A stretch of DNA of 64,000 nucleotides from Legionella massiliensis. GTDB taxonomy: Bacteria; Pseudomonadota; Gammaproteobacteria; Legionellales; Legionellaceae. The notes under the pieces were generated by a model. That model had not been told where the DNA came from. It worked only from the letters and a program-made list of their open reading frames with translations, and ran no database searches. The translations under genes and the position numbers were made by a program. The stretch lies in assembly GCF_000756815.1 (NCBI RefSeq), contig NZ_CCVW01000002.1, forward strand, positions 174,157 to 238,156, read 5' to 3'. Positions 25,377 through 34,925 of this stretch are shown here, one piece after another (the stretch's first letter is position 1; each line of letters starts with the position of its first letter).

Positions 25377-26963
25377 ATGAAAAATTTTGATTTTATTATC
25401 GTTGGCGGCGGTACAGCCGGATGCATTATTGCCAATCGCTTATCAGCAAACCCAAACTACAGCGTTTTACTCATTGAGGCAGGAAGAAATGCCAATCATT
25501 TATTTACTAAATTACCCGTTGGCCAATCAAGAATAGTTGCTAATAAGAATTGGGACTGGCGTTTACCTGCGCAGGCAGATAGTTCCTGCGCAAATCGCGA
25601 GGCAATTTGGCCTGCAGGAAAATGCCTGGGAGGCGGTAGTTCTATTAATGGGATGGTCTATGTTCGCGGCCATCGCCTGGATTTTGATAACTGGCAAGCC
25701 TTGGGTAATGAAGGTTGGTCATATGCAGATGTTCTTCCCTATTTTAAAAAGATTGAATCCTTTCAGGAGCTGACAAGTCCATATCGCGGCACGACGGGTT
25801 TGTTGAAAGTTCGTGAGGTTATTAAACCCCACGCGCTTACTCGAGTCTTTATTGAAGCCGCCCAGGAATTAAGAATTCCTTTCAATCCAGATTACAATGG
25901 GAAGGAGCAAGAGGGTGTTGGTATTTGCCAAACCAATCAATCCAAGCGTTGGCGCCAAAGTACAGCAGAGGCTTATCTTAAGCCAGCAGCCAAGCGCAAG
26001 AATCTAACTATTATTAGCGAAGCCACAGTTCATAAGATTAATTTCTCCGCTAAAACGGCCCAAAGTGTCAGTGTTTACCTTAAAGGGGGTTTAGAACTCT
26101 TTCATGCCACCAAAGAAATTATTCTTTGTGCCGGTACCATGAACTCAGCAAAACTACTTTTGCAATCCGGTGTTGGTCCCGCTGATGAGCTCTTTAGCCA
26201 ATGTATTCATCCACTTAAGGGAGTGGGCAAGAATTTGCAGGAGCATCCCAACAGCTGGTTAAGCGCCTTGGTTAATCTTTCAACCTATAATACTGACCTA
26301 CATCCCTGGCGCGGCCTGAAGCATCTTTGGCAATGGTTAAGCCAGGGCGGCGGTGCCTTAGCAACACCCATCGCCCATGCCCTTTGCTTTCTCAAGACAA
26401 GAAAGGATTTATATCAACCAGACATTCAAATCCATTTCACGCCCTTCTCTTATGAGTTAATAAAGGGCAAGTTATCACTGTCTAAACAAGCCGCCTTTGT
26501 CCTTACCCCCAATATTTGTCGTCCGAAGACTCGCGGCTTTATCAAATTACAAAGTGTTGATCCCAAACACCCGCCCTTGATTTCCTATCAAGCCTTAGCC
26601 AATGAGCAAGACGTACAAACTCTTCTGGCTGGCTGTCAATTTGCTAGAAAGCTCATGCAAAGCAAGGCATTCAAACCCTATGTGCTCTCTGAGCGTTTCC
26701 CCGGTGGAAACATCAATAGCGAGCAAGAGTGGATAGACTATCTTCGTAATCATTCTTCCTTAGGCTATCACCCTGTTGGCAGTTGTAAGATGGGAAATGA
26801 TGAAAGCGCTGTAGTCGATAGCTCGCTCAGAGTGCATGGCCTACAGCGCTTACGTGTTGCTGATGCTTCAATAATGCCGGTTATTACCTCAGGTAACACT
26901 AATGCACCTACAATGATGATCGCTGAAAAAGCGGCGGATTTGATTTTGCGGGCTTGTGATTGA
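25377..26963 (+). CDS. GMC-family FAD oxidoreductase (choline/alcohol dehydrogenase type)
   Basis: A 528-residue flavoprotein. The FAD motif IIVGGGTAGCIIANRLS is at residues 6-22. The GMC signature 1 region GKCLGGGSSINGMVYVRGH follows near 85. Signature 2 is IILCAGTMNSAKLLLQSGVGP near 255. The catalytic His-x-Asn region is represented by SLGYHPVGSCKMG and then ITSGNTNAPTMMIAEKAADLIL. Length matches choline dehydrogenase and related alcohol dehydrogenases. The alcohol oxidised is not known; there is no betaine aldehyde dehydrogenase next to it. Confidence 0.92.
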   Translation: MKNFDFIIVGGGTAGCIIANRLSANPNYSVLLIEAGRNANHLFTKLPVGQSRIVANKNWDWRLPAQADSSCANREAIWPAGKCLGGGSSINGMVYVRGHRLDFDNWQALGNEGWSYADVLPYFKKIESFQELTSPYRGTTGLLKVREVIKPHALTRVFIEAAQELRIPFNPDYNGKEQEGVGICQTNQSKRWRQSTAEAYLKPAAKRKNLTIISEATVHKINFSAKTAQSVSVYLKGGLELFHATKEIILCAGTMNSAKLLLQSGVGPADELFSQCIHPLKGVGKNLQEHPNSWLSALVNLSTYNTDLHPWRGLKHLWQWLSQGGGALATPIAHALCFLKTRKDLYQPDIQIHFTPFSYELIKGKLSLSKQAAFVLTPNICRPKTRGFIKLQSVDPKHPPLISYQALANEQDVQTLLAGCQFARKLMQSKAFKPYVLSERFPGGNINSEQEWIDYLRNHSSLGYHPVGSCKMGNDESAVVDSSLRVHGLQRLRVADASIMPVITSGNTNAPTMMIAEKAADLILRACD

Positions 26964-27044
26964 GCTTAGTGGCACCGTTCGGGCTGAGCAACTCAGCCGC
27001 TTGGGGGCAAATATCGGGAAAGAACTTCGAACCAGCCCCCCTCC

Positions 27045-27145
27045 GATACTTCTTAAGCCCTTAGCCTAACAGCTATAGACTTAACAGCCCGCCTACATCG
27101 ACTATACCGAAATCCCGCGGCGTGACCGCGGGATCTATCTCCTGT
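27045..27145. repeat. Dispersed repeat with strong hairpin, family G
   Basis: It contains GCCTACATCGACTATACCGA followed by the hairpin ATCCCGCGGCGTGACCGCGGGAT. A related copy is at 45775-45872 (GCCTACATCGACTATTCCGA and ATCCCGCGGCATTACTGCGGGAT). It lies in the 543-base gap after the GMC gene. Confidence 0.7.
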
Positions 27146-27253
27146 CACTACTGAAAATATGGTGCGCTTGCTCAATAAAAGGGATAAGAATAAAGGGCAA
27201 GTTATCCAAATGTGTGATGCTCTGATCTTGCCTCGAAATCCCGGACACCAACT

Positions 27254-27349
27254 TTATGTTGCTAACTGAAATTCATCTGGTGTCAGATATCCCCGAGTAG
27301 AATGTAGTCGCTGCCGATTATAAAACACCTCAATGTAATCGAATGTGAG
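27254..27349 (-). pseudogene. C-terminal remnant of an IS3-family transposase
   Basis: The minus strand encodes FDYIEVFYNRQRLHSTRGYL and then TPDEFQLAT followed by TAA at 27254-27256. This is the C-terminus of IS3-family OrfB transposases (FDYIEVFYNR-x-R-HS-x-LGY-x-SP-x-EFE). The frame is closed by a stop a few codons upstream and nothing else of the IS is recognisable. It marks a past insertion and deletion. Confidence 0.8.
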
Positions 27350-27506
27350 TTAGCGGCAAACAAATTACTTATAACGTTACCGCTTCACTCTACTGAAAAC
27401 ACACCATCATTTTGAATATGAGATATCAAGATAAATGATGAGATTTAAGAATAACATTTGATTATAATTAGCCCACAATGTGGTGTTATGAATCAGCAAA
27501 CAAATT

Positions 27507-28478
27507 ATGCAAGTTATTATCAAGCAATTAGTCAAAAAACTATTTTCATATACTGGGTTTCCCCACAATTTATATGCGGATGTTGGTCCATCTGATGGAA
27601 CTATTCATTACAAATCACAAATAGTCCTAATGACGGTTCACAGAGAATATCATCGTTTAGAAACAAGTGACGACCTTGGAAAACAAAGAAAAATGATAAG
27701 TTTGTTTCTTGGAGGAACTATTTATACGATGCTCCAGGATGAACTAAGGTATGGCTATAATATAGGTGCGCATGCAATTGCTCAAGAAACATGGAAGCAC
27801 GTAGAACGATCCGATGCCCAAAACAATGAAGGTAGATTACAAAATATCTATGCTATAGGTGATTACGTTTTAGCTAACCTATCAATCCTCCCAGAGGATT
27901 TTTATACACGAGGACGGAAATATCTAAGGGGAAACACCGATCCCTTTGCCGCTCCCGAGCATGAAAGAGCCTATTTCTGGCCTCTCGCATCAAATATAGA
28001 AAAAATGAAGCTCTTGTTACAGTTTTGCTTTAAATATAAAGATAATTTAGAGCTTCCTGAAATAGACTCTGATGATCTGGCAAATGTACAAATATTAGAA
28101 GGGATTTCTAATGTACCACAAAGAATTATTTCTGGGGAAACTGTAGAAAATAGACCAGTCGGTCAACGTTTAACGCGAGATAATATTGACGATAATCATA
28201 TAGCAACGATAACAACAAAGGCCATTAATTTGGAAGAGTTTGGTAATTCTTCTCCTCGTTTTTTCTCTTCAAGATCAGAAGATAAGCAAGAGTCACAAAA
28301 TTGGGACTTTGCTCATCCCTCGACTGGAATGATAATTCTTGCTGCCTGTGTACCAGTTATTGGTTGGGCTTATCTATTATTCGTGCTTTTTAATGCGCTT
28401 GCTGAATCTTGTTGTATAAATAATGAAAGCTGTTCTAGAGGAGTGAGCGCTAGCTCACGTCTCGAAGCACTGCTGTGA
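27507..28478 (+). CDS. Unrecognised protein with C-terminal hydrophobic segment
   Basis: A 323-residue protein as drawn. There is no good ribosome site for ATG 27507. An earlier ATG at 27488 in another frame encodes MNQQTNYASYYQAISQK and runs into this frame at a run of six A, so the true N-terminus may be altered by a frameshift. The body is soluble and acidic/polar; a hydrophobic hairpin (MIILAACVPVIGWAYLLFVLF) lies near residues 275-296. The last 20 residues run into a palindrome. No family recognised; possible effector or recently acquired gene, given the IS remnant beside it. Confidence 0.55.
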   Translation: MQVIIKQLVKKLFSYTGFPHNLYADVGPSDGTIHYKSQIVLMTVHREYHRLETSDDLGKQRKMISLFLGGTIYTMLQDELRYGYNIGAHAIAQETWKHVERSDAQNNEGRLQNIYAIGDYVLANLSILPEDFYTRGRKYLRGNTDPFAAPEHERAYFWPLASNIEKMKLLLQFCFKYKDNLELPEIDSDDLANVQILEGISNVPQRIISGETVENRPVGQRLTRDNIDDNHIATITTKAINLEEFGNSSPRFFSSRSEDKQESQNWDFAHPSTGMIILAACVPVIGWAYLLFVLFNALAESCCINNESCSRGVSASSRLEALL

Positions 28479-28500
28479 AAAGCTTCGAGACGGCCTAAAG
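28458..28500. repeat. Palindrome overlapping the end of the preceding gene
   Basis: GTCTCGAAGC and GCTTCGAGAC form a 10-bp perfect stem around 13 bases, followed by GGCCTAAAGGCC. The preceding reading frame ends inside it, so it may act as terminator or be an inserted repeat. Confidence 0.6.
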
Positions 28501-28535
28501 GCCTCCTCAGCCCGAACGGATTCATATGCATAACC

Positions 28536-29765
28536 TCATCCAAACGAAGGAATCTCCTTCCTAAGCCCCTCCTCAAAATCACCCAAGTACTCCGCTGAGT
28601 CAGTTGGTGGATTAGCAAAGAAGGTGCCGGAATAACCATGCTTTACCGTGCAAGCGAACAACTACAGCGTTTAACTCGGCGTTTTGTGTTTTTGAGAAAA
28701 TAAGCCCTTTGGAAATTTGGAAGAGATCGGCTGCACAAGCGCCCTGAGCTAGCACATTGCTTAAGGTATCAAATTACTCTAATAAATTACTTAGGGCTGA
28801 AACGCCTAACATGCCCGTTTTATTTTTTATCGTTTTTTGCCCTTCGACTAACAAAAGTAAGCGCTTCACATCAATACTGTCTTTAAACACTTGCTGCTTG
28901 CCAGCAGCCTGTCCTTGGTTGTAAATCAAGTTAATCAGATTATTGGGATGCAAACCTCTGCCCCGGCAAAAATCAAGGATTTCAGTCTGCAAGCCTTGAT
29001 TCAGGCATTCATCAACATGCTCAGATTCCTGCGCTGCCCGCTCAGCTATTTCCTGATAAAGCGCTATGAATTCCGAGTCTGGCATTTGCTCTTGCCTGGT
29101 GATAGCTGCAGAACTCATAGCACTTATAATACCCTGGCGATTAATTGAGCGCTTTGTTACTTCAGCTACCGCTTCATCGGGAGCCATACAAAAGGAAGGC
29201 GCCAGCTTGCCAGGGTTATTTTGCATCTTATGTTTTAAATACTGTAACAGGGTGAGGGTAAAGAAGGTTTTCCCTGCGCCAACCCCCATATCAATCTTGC
29301 CAGACAACTTCCTACCAGAGGCCGAGCGACGCTGTCGATAAATTCTCGGCAATTATTAAAAAGTTCTAATTGATAATCACGCAGGCGAGCTGGAATAACT
29401 ATTTCCTATGCTGGAGCTAAGATTATTCAAGACTAAGTGTTGGCCTTCTGGAATACATTCCAGAATAACTTGCGAACCATTAACCGCTCTCGGATTTGCA
29501 CATTATAGGATGTCGGGGTTATGCCAAATTGTTGCTCTCGGGTCGGTGCAAAACCATTTTGCCTTTCAACATAGACTTGCGCCAGAACAAGCTTACCATT
29601 GATATTGAGAGCAAGATTGGCAATGCGGGCATTAATAAGTTCCTCTTTCACATAGTCAATTGAACGTTGTATAACCTGTTCAATCACATCATAGGGTGTT
29701 TCTTGAGTAACCGATTTTTGTGTTAGTAGGAAATTAAACAAGACTTCATCATTGCTGCCAGGCAT
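28536..29765 (-). pseudogene. Broken SF2 helicase-like gene
   Basis: Fragments on the minus strand read in order but in different frames. The N-terminal fragment (29765-29433) has MPGSNDEVLFNFLLTQKSV and continues to FGITPTSYNVQI. Next comes VIPARLRDYQLELFNNC in another frame, resembling the region before motif I of SF2 helicases. Then 29352-28774 has GKIDMGVGAGKTFFTLTLL, a Walker A-type motif, and about 150 further residues. A last fragment ending at 28536 has GTFFANPPTDSAEYLGDFEE. At least two frameshifts and several stops separate them. The original may have been a helicase-like effector or restriction-type translocase; I cannot tell which. Confidence 0.65.
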
Positions 29766-29895
29766 GTGATCCTTTTAACTGGATAGAGTGTTCAAAAGAG
29801 GAGCATTATAGATCTATGTTGATAAATTGTAAGCACGTATTGTTGTGCTATAGTTAGTTTGAAATTCACTTGGAGTTAAAGCAAAGGATGCAATC

Positions 29896-30474
29896 ATGAC
29901 TAAAATTGTTCTAAGAAACCTGATGTTACCCACGCTAACCTTAGTATCAACCCTCGCCATAGCAGATACAGCTAATTGGCAAGTTGTTCCTGCTGAAAGC
30001 ACACTTAGTTTTACTGCCACACAAAATAATGCGCCAGTAACAGGGCAATTTAAAACCTTCACCGCCGAGCTCAAATGCAACCTGGCACAGCCTGAAACCT
30101 GTGGCTCCAACATAAAAATTGTTGTCGATATCAATTCCGTTTCCGATGCCTATAATCAGCTCTCAGATACGCTGAAAACAGCAGAATGGTTTGATACCAA
30201 AGATTTCCCTAAAGCTGTTTTCCAAACAAGCCAAGTCAGCAAAACTGGGGACAAAGCTTATGAAGCGAAGGGCAGCTTAACTATTCGAGATAAAACACAA
30301 CCGGTTACCCTAAGCTTTAATCAGACAGATGGTACGGACTCCAAGGTAGTATTTAAGGGAACCACAACCATCAAACGTACCGCCTTTGGCGTTGGTACTG
30401 GTGAATGGGCAGACACTAATGCCGTCAAGGATGATGTACAGATTAATTTTACGCTTTCGGCAGCAAAGCAGTAG
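29896..30474 (+). CDS. YceI-family periplasmic lipid-binding protein
   Basis: A 192-residue protein with a signal peptide (cleavage after STLAIA or nearby). The mature part has the YceI pattern: NWQVVPAESTLSFTATQNN at the start, MSD-like LKTAEWFDTKDFPKAVF, GSLTIRDKTQPVTLSF, and TTIKRTAFGVGTGEW near the end. Members fold as a lipocalin-like barrel and bind isoprenoid lipids in the periplasm. The ribosome site is AAAGGA. It is a single gene followed by repeats. Confidence 0.93.
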   Translation: MTKIVLRNLMLPTLTLVSTLAIADTANWQVVPAESTLSFTATQNNAPVTGQFKTFTAELKCNLAQPETCGSNIKIVVDINSVSDAYNQLSDTLKTAEWFDTKDFPKAVFQTSQVSKTGDKAYEAKGSLTIRDKTQPVTLSFNQTDGTDSKVVFKGTTTIKRTAFGVGTGEWADTNAVKDDVQINFTLSAAKQ

Positions 30475-30500
30475 ATTTCCCACGTCACTTATTTGACAAA

Positions 30501-30765
30501 CCGTAGCTTTGATGCAGCGTAGCGTAACCAAGGTTTTCCTTAGATAAGGATAATCATCAACTGAACTTTGCTAAGTCAGATTGCTAATCCCGGAGATCCT
30601 TCGCTACGCCCCCAAAGACGTACGTCATGTCGAACGCAGAGAGACATCTCCTGATGTGTAGCACTGTGCTAATCCCGGAGATCCCTCACTATGTTCGGGA
30701 TGACGAGGTCTTTATCGATGTTTGCCCAAAAGGGGCTGGGGCGCTCAGGATGACAGGACAGTCTG
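30501..30765. repeat. Repeat block: family B half followed by family A
   Basis: 30501-30585 is a family B left half (GATGCAGCGTAGCGTAACC and GATAATCATCAACTGAAC). From about 30586 it changes abruptly into family A arms (ATCCCGGAGATCC, CGTCATGTCGAACGCAGAGA, CACTATGTTCGGGATGACG). It ends with the spacer GTTTGCCCAAAAGGGGCTGG shared with the copies at 46073 and 62729. It suggests one element inserted into another. No gene lies in the 369-base gap. Confidence 0.75.
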
Positions 30766-30843
30766 AGTTCTGAATAACGTATTGCCCAGACTTATTAAAT
30801 GTCTGCTACAATCCCCAGCAAATTTTAGCCAGCACAGAACCCC

Positions 30844-31767
30844 ATGGAAACTGAAAAACAGATTGCTGCCATATACGTAGCAAAACCCGAATTTAAATCC
30901 GAGCTTTGCCAAGAACTAGGAGAAGTTGCCAACCTGGTTGAGGATTTGGTTTTTTCGACCGTGAAGAAACTCGATGTCTGCTTTGCCTTAGATATCTGGC
31001 TGGAGCCACAGATTGTTGAATTTCAAACCATTTCTGAGGCCGCTAGAATTCTGCGTCAGGCGGGTAAATTCTGGTATCAACATCCCATATCCCATCATCG
31101 ACGTGCCTGCTTAATCGAAGAACAGCTAAGAACTTACAACAACCTAAGCCGCCATTTTCCAATTGAAGCGGACATTCCACCAATTGGTGCCTTCTCACTT
31201 CTCGACAAAAATACCCTGGTTTACAGCGCAAAACGTTTAAAAAAGTGGCCACAGGGTAAATGTTTTTTTATTGAAGATAAGATTAATCCTCCAAACCGCG
31301 CCTATTTAAAATTATGGGAAGCCCTAACACTCTTAGGCAAATACCCTAAACCCGGCGATAGAGCCTTAGACCTTGGTGCATCCCCTGGCGGCTGGACCTA
31401 TGTTATGCAATCGCTGGGAGCCCAGGTCACCGCTGTAGATAAAGCCTTTTTGGATGAAAAAATTGCCCGGCTTCCCGGTGTTAATCATCTGCAACAAAGT
31501 GCCTTCGCCTTGGAGCCTGCCGAATTAGATCAAAACTATGACTGGGTTCTCTCAGACATCGCCTGCTATCCCGAGCGCGCTTACAGCCTAATTATGAAAT
31601 GGATAAGCTCTGGCAAAGCCAAACAAATGATTTTCACGATTAAATTACAAGGTGAAACTAATTTACAAATTATCAGACAGCTGCAAGCCATACCCAACTC
31701 ACGCACCTTGCATATGTTCTACAACAAACATGAGGCGACTTTTTTCTACCCGATGACAGAAAATTGA
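30844..31767 (+). CDS. SAM-dependent RNA 2'-O-methyltransferase, RlmM-like
   Basis: A 307-residue protein of the FtsJ/RrmJ fold. The SAM motif LDLGASPGGWTYVMQSLGA is central, near residue 178. The catalytic K-D-K-E tetrad is visible as YLKLWEA, WVLSDIACYP, FTIKLQG and YNKHEATFFY. This layout is closest to RlmM, which methylates a cytidine of 23S rRNA. The N-terminal region is shorter than in E. coli RlmM (about 366 residues), so the exact substrate is uncertain. It has no co-directional partner nearby. Confidence 0.85.
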   Translation: METEKQIAAIYVAKPEFKSELCQELGEVANLVEDLVFSTVKKLDVCFALDIWLEPQIVEFQTISEAARILRQAGKFWYQHPISHHRRACLIEEQLRTYNNLSRHFPIEADIPPIGAFSLLDKNTLVYSAKRLKKWPQGKCFFIEDKINPPNRAYLKLWEALTLLGKYPKPGDRALDLGASPGGWTYVMQSLGAQVTAVDKAFLDEKIARLPGVNHLQQSAFALEPAELDQNYDWVLSDIACYPERAYSLIMKWISSGKAKQMIFTIKLQGETNLQIIRQLQAIPNSRTLHMFYNKHEATFFYPMTEN

Positions 31768-31837
31768 CTAAAACAAACCATTATGGTTAAATCGAGCGCA
31801 GCAAACACAATGGGTTATCAAAGTCTGTGAGGTAATT

Positions 31838-32818
31838 ATGTTTCAACGCGAAGAACCAAATCCTTTTATCGAACGTTTAAGAGAGTGTTTCTACACTACA
31901 TTGCTTGAAATGGCGCTCGCCGAAGAAGATATAAATATCGCAAGATTCGAGGGTTATATACTAAGTTTTATCAAGCAAATTATCCTCAATGGACTTAATT
32001 CCTCAAAAAACATAGATCATGGCATCCGGCTTTTTCCCGGTTTAGTCATAGACGATGGAAATTGCCCTGGGATTTACCTGGCATTTTTCCAAGGACTAAA
32101 ACAAATTAATGGGCGATTTAGATTATTAGGCGCAGAACACGATTTAACCATGTCGGAACTTCCGCAAGCCTTGAATGAATCCATTGAGCAGTTAGCAAGC
32201 AGATTAATGGCAAACGATGTTTTTCAATTCATGCTACCGCAACTTATGGAAATCACAGGCCTAACTGAGGCGAAGCGACCATTAGATAGTCAGGGAATCA
32301 CTAAAGAACTGATTCGGGAAACCTTTTATGATGAAATGGTAACGCAAACATTTGATGCGATGTCACTAGGATTAATCACTGGTGATGACCTGGAAGGTCA
32401 AGAGTCCTTTATTTATTTTGCCTTATCAAGTCTGACTATTGTTGCAGCTATTATCAATTCCAGGCATCAGCCAGGCATTGAAGTCCTGAACCAAAAATTA
32501 GTAACCCTGGAAAACTGTCCACAAGATGATAACTTTCCAATTTTTGTAAGCATAATCCTTGAAGCCAAAATTTTGATGCAAGCCCTTTATGACAAGGACA
32601 ACAACATTTCACCCGAGGACTTGCTGGCTTTAAAAACCCTTTTAGTCTCTTACGCCAATGAACACGCTAAAGAGCAGGAATATAGTGAGAATATATCAAC
32701 CTGTGCAAAAGCGATTAATAAAATGAGCATCAAAATTAGTCAATCGCCTATGTTCAAACAAATGATTTCCTCGGTTATTGAAATTGCGAAGCCAACTGTT
32801 ACGCAGACCTGTTCTTGA
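31838..32818 (+). CDS. Unrecognised helical protein, possible effector
   Basis: A 326-residue soluble protein with GAGG before the start. It has many Glu, Leu and Ile residues in helical patterns; the middle (LSSLTIVAAIINSRHQPG) is hydrophobic but too short and polar for a confident membrane span. No motif recognised. It has no homologous neighbours and lies 70 bases after the methyltransferase; it may have its own promoter. Confidence 0.65.
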   Translation: MFQREEPNPFIERLRECFYTTLLEMALAEEDINIARFEGYILSFIKQIILNGLNSSKNIDHGIRLFPGLVIDDGNCPGIYLAFFQGLKQINGRFRLLGAEHDLTMSELPQALNESIEQLASRLMANDVFQFMLPQLMEITGLTEAKRPLDSQGITKELIRETFYDEMVTQTFDAMSLGLITGDDLEGQESFIYFALSSLTIVAAIINSRHQPGIEVLNQKLVTLENCPQDDNFPIFVSIILEAKILMQALYDKDNNISPEDLLALKTLLVSYANEHAKEQEYSENISTCAKAINKMSIKISQSPMFKQMISSVIEIAKPTVTQTCS

Positions 32819-32845
32819 GGTGAATTTTTGCAAGTATCCTCTCAG

Positions 32846-32931
32846 CCGTCATTGCGAGGAACGAAGTGACGAAGCAATCCAAGATTCGGAGCTCTGAACC
32901 TTGAATTGCTTCACTGCATTCGCAATGACGG
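32846..32931. repeat. Palindromic repeat, family D
   Basis: Arms CCGTCATTGCGAGGAACGAA and TTGCTTCACTGCATTCGCAATGACGG, with CGAAGCAATCC/GAATTGCTTC inside. A half copy is at 44791-44832. It separates two converging genes and may act as a terminator. Confidence 0.8.
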
Positions 32932-32939
32932 CAGTAGGA

Positions 32940-34514
32940 TTATTGCAAACCAACCCTCTTTAAATAATCAAGCAACCCCAGCTCATCAAGCCGATCACTC
33001 TGATAAGCAATATAATTATCCGGCCTAATCAAATAAACGCTGCCAGATTTTGCCTGATAAATCTTTTTAAAATTATCGTCCAAATCACTTAATAAGGTCA
33101 GGCTTGAATTTTCTGATAAGGAAAAATCCCTTGGTGCAATCAGATAGCTATCAGCAAGCACAGCTAAGGATTCCCGCAATTTTTCGCAGGTTTCCAGCTC
33201 ATTGTTAACCATCGACGAATCCGCATAGATCAACAATTTGAATTTAGGTCCTCGCAACAGCTCAAAGAGTCTGAGGGTGAAATTGCTAATATCGCGTTTC
33301 AGCATAGCAACATCTGGCGCGCGGTCACCGGCTTGGCAAGACTTGTCTTGTAACTCCCCCTTCGATAAGGAGCTGTTGCGATAATTAATAAGAGTTTGTG
33401 AATTAACCAAGAGCGCATAATGCGCATCGCTGGTACCTAAATCCTTGGCTACCATGCGTTCATGGGTGCGGTTAACAACATCCATACCCACTGGATGGCG
33501 TTCTTCATGATAGCTATTCAACAGCTCAGGCTTTGCCCGCTTTTTGAGGACTAAGGCCAATTTCCAGGCTAAATTATAAACATCCTGAATCCCGGTATTT
33601 AAGCCCTGGCCACCAACAGGTGGATGAATATGTGCGGCATCGCCAGCTAGAAAAACACGCCCGGAAGCATAGAGATTCACAATGCGATGGCTAATTTGGT
33701 ACATCGAAGACCAGCGTAAGTCATCCAAGGTTAGAGCGACAGGAACTGCTTTTTTAAGCACCTCGTTAAATTGTGCGAGTGTGGGTTTGCCATCTTTGAT
33801 TTTTGCCAATAAGTGCTCTGGCACAGTCGTGGATATTCTAAAGCGTCGATCACCGCGATAAGGCACAAAGACCACCGTATTTTCGAAATCCCCATCATTG
33901 TAGTTGAAACGATAATTAGTTTGATGTGGAAGTTCCCAATTCACTTGCACATCAGCCAGCATAAAATGCTGCGGAAGCTTGCCGCCTTCAAAACTAAGAT
34001 TCAATAATTTCCGAGTTATACTGTGCGCTCCGTCACAACCGACCAAATAGCTGAGGTGAATCTTTTCCTCAGTATTCGTTTTATTGTTGTGTAAAACAGC
34101 ATGAACAGCTTGCTCATTCTGCTCAAAACTAAGCAACTCAATCCCTTGCTCGATCACTACCCCCTGCTCCTGCAGCTCATTAACGAGAATATCTTCTAAT
34201 TTAAATTGGGGGATGGATAAAAACCCAAAGGGTAGCTCTGGTAATTCGATAAGACTGGAATGAACTTCTTGGCCATTCTGAAAGACTCTTGTCTCTTTGA
34301 AACAGAGACCCTCATTGATAATAGGATTTAAAAGACCCACATCATCCCAAAGCTCAAGCGAGCGCGGTTGAATGCCTAAAGCCTTACAATAGCCCTGCCG
34401 GCTAATTAGCTTATCAATAATGCGACAGGCTATGCCTTGTCGTCGCAATAGATAAGCCAGCATCAACCCAACTGGGCCGGCACCTACAATTAAAACCTTA
34501 ACTTCTTGATCCAT
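32940..34514 (-). CDS. FAD-dependent aromatic hydroxylase-type monooxygenase
   Basis: A 524-residue class A flavoprotein monooxygenase. The dinucleotide-binding motif VGAGPVGLMLAYLLRRQG is at residues 10-27. The DG motif appears as LVGCDGAHSITRK near 165. The GD motif is FLAGDAAHIHPPVGGQG near 290. The length and the thioredoxin-like C-terminal extension (TLRLFELLRGPKFKLLIYAD) match the phenol hydroxylase/MhpA/PgaE group, which hydroxylate aromatic rings with NAD(P)H. Substrate unknown. The start has GGGAA upstream. Confidence 0.9.
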   Translation of the reverse strand: MDQEVKVLIVGAGPVGLMLAYLLRRQGIACRIIDKLISRQGYCKALGIQPRSLELWDDVGLLNPIINEGLCFKETRVFQNGQEVHSSLIELPELPFGFLSIPQFKLEDILVNELQEQGVVIEQGIELLSFEQNEQAVHAVLHNNKTNTEEKIHLSYLVGCDGAHSITRKLLNLSFEGGKLPQHFMLADVQVNWELPHQTNYRFNYNDGDFENTVVFVPYRGDRRFRISTTVPEHLLAKIKDGKPTLAQFNEVLKKAVPVALTLDDLRWSSMYQISHRIVNLYASGRVFLAGDAAHIHPPVGGQGLNTGIQDVYNLAWKLALVLKKRAKPELLNSYHEERHPVGMDVVNRTHERMVAKDLGTSDAHYALLVNSQTLINYRNSSLSKGELQDKSCQAGDRAPDVAMLKRDISNFTLRLFELLRGPKFKLLIYADSSMVNNELETCEKLRESLAVLADSYLIAPRDFSLSENSSLTLLSDLDDNFKKIYQAKSGSVYLIRPDNYIAYQSDRLDELGLLDYLKRVGLQ

Positions 34515-34552
34515 TCACTTCCCCTCATTTTTAGTATCTTCGTCACTATGCT

Positions 34553-34866
34553 TTTTTATCCCCTCGCCACCGCACGTAGTGTGGGGGAGAGGGTTAGAGA
34601 CACTACCATTAAGTTAAGGGCATTTGTCATTCCCGCGAAGGCGGGAAACCATCTCTACATTGGCACTGTGCTTAGCTAGAAATAGTTTCCCGCCTTCGCG
34701 GGAATGACAAAACCTTCCTTGACTTAATGGCAGTGAGGATTAGGGAGAAGGGGTTAAAATTAACTTGCGCAATCAACCTTTTTGGTTTTGTAGTCGCTAT
34801 GCGACACCCGTGTATCCCCCTCACCCCACCCTCTCCCCCACGCTTTGCGCGGTGGAGAGGGGACTT
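34553..34866. repeat. Nested repeat block, families E and F
   Basis: The core (34626-34709) has the arms GTCATTCCCGCGAAGGCGGG and CCCGCCTTCGCGGGAATGAC. Flanking it, CCATTAAGTTAAGGG and CCTTGACTTAATGG are also inverted. Outside these lie family F sequences (CCCTCGCCACCGCACGTAGT at 34561 and a longer copy with TTGTAGTCGCTATGCGACAC at 34784-34866). The 412-base gap between the monooxygenase and glnE holds no gene. Confidence 0.75.
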
Positions 34867-34925
34867 TTTTTTATAATCCACATCCCGCGGTAAGACCGGC
34901 TTAACCGGGGGAATTCAATAAAATT

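Noticed and set aside
27112..27134. tRNA-like hairpin
   Set aside because: Only a single stem is present; no cloverleaf and no T-loop consensus.
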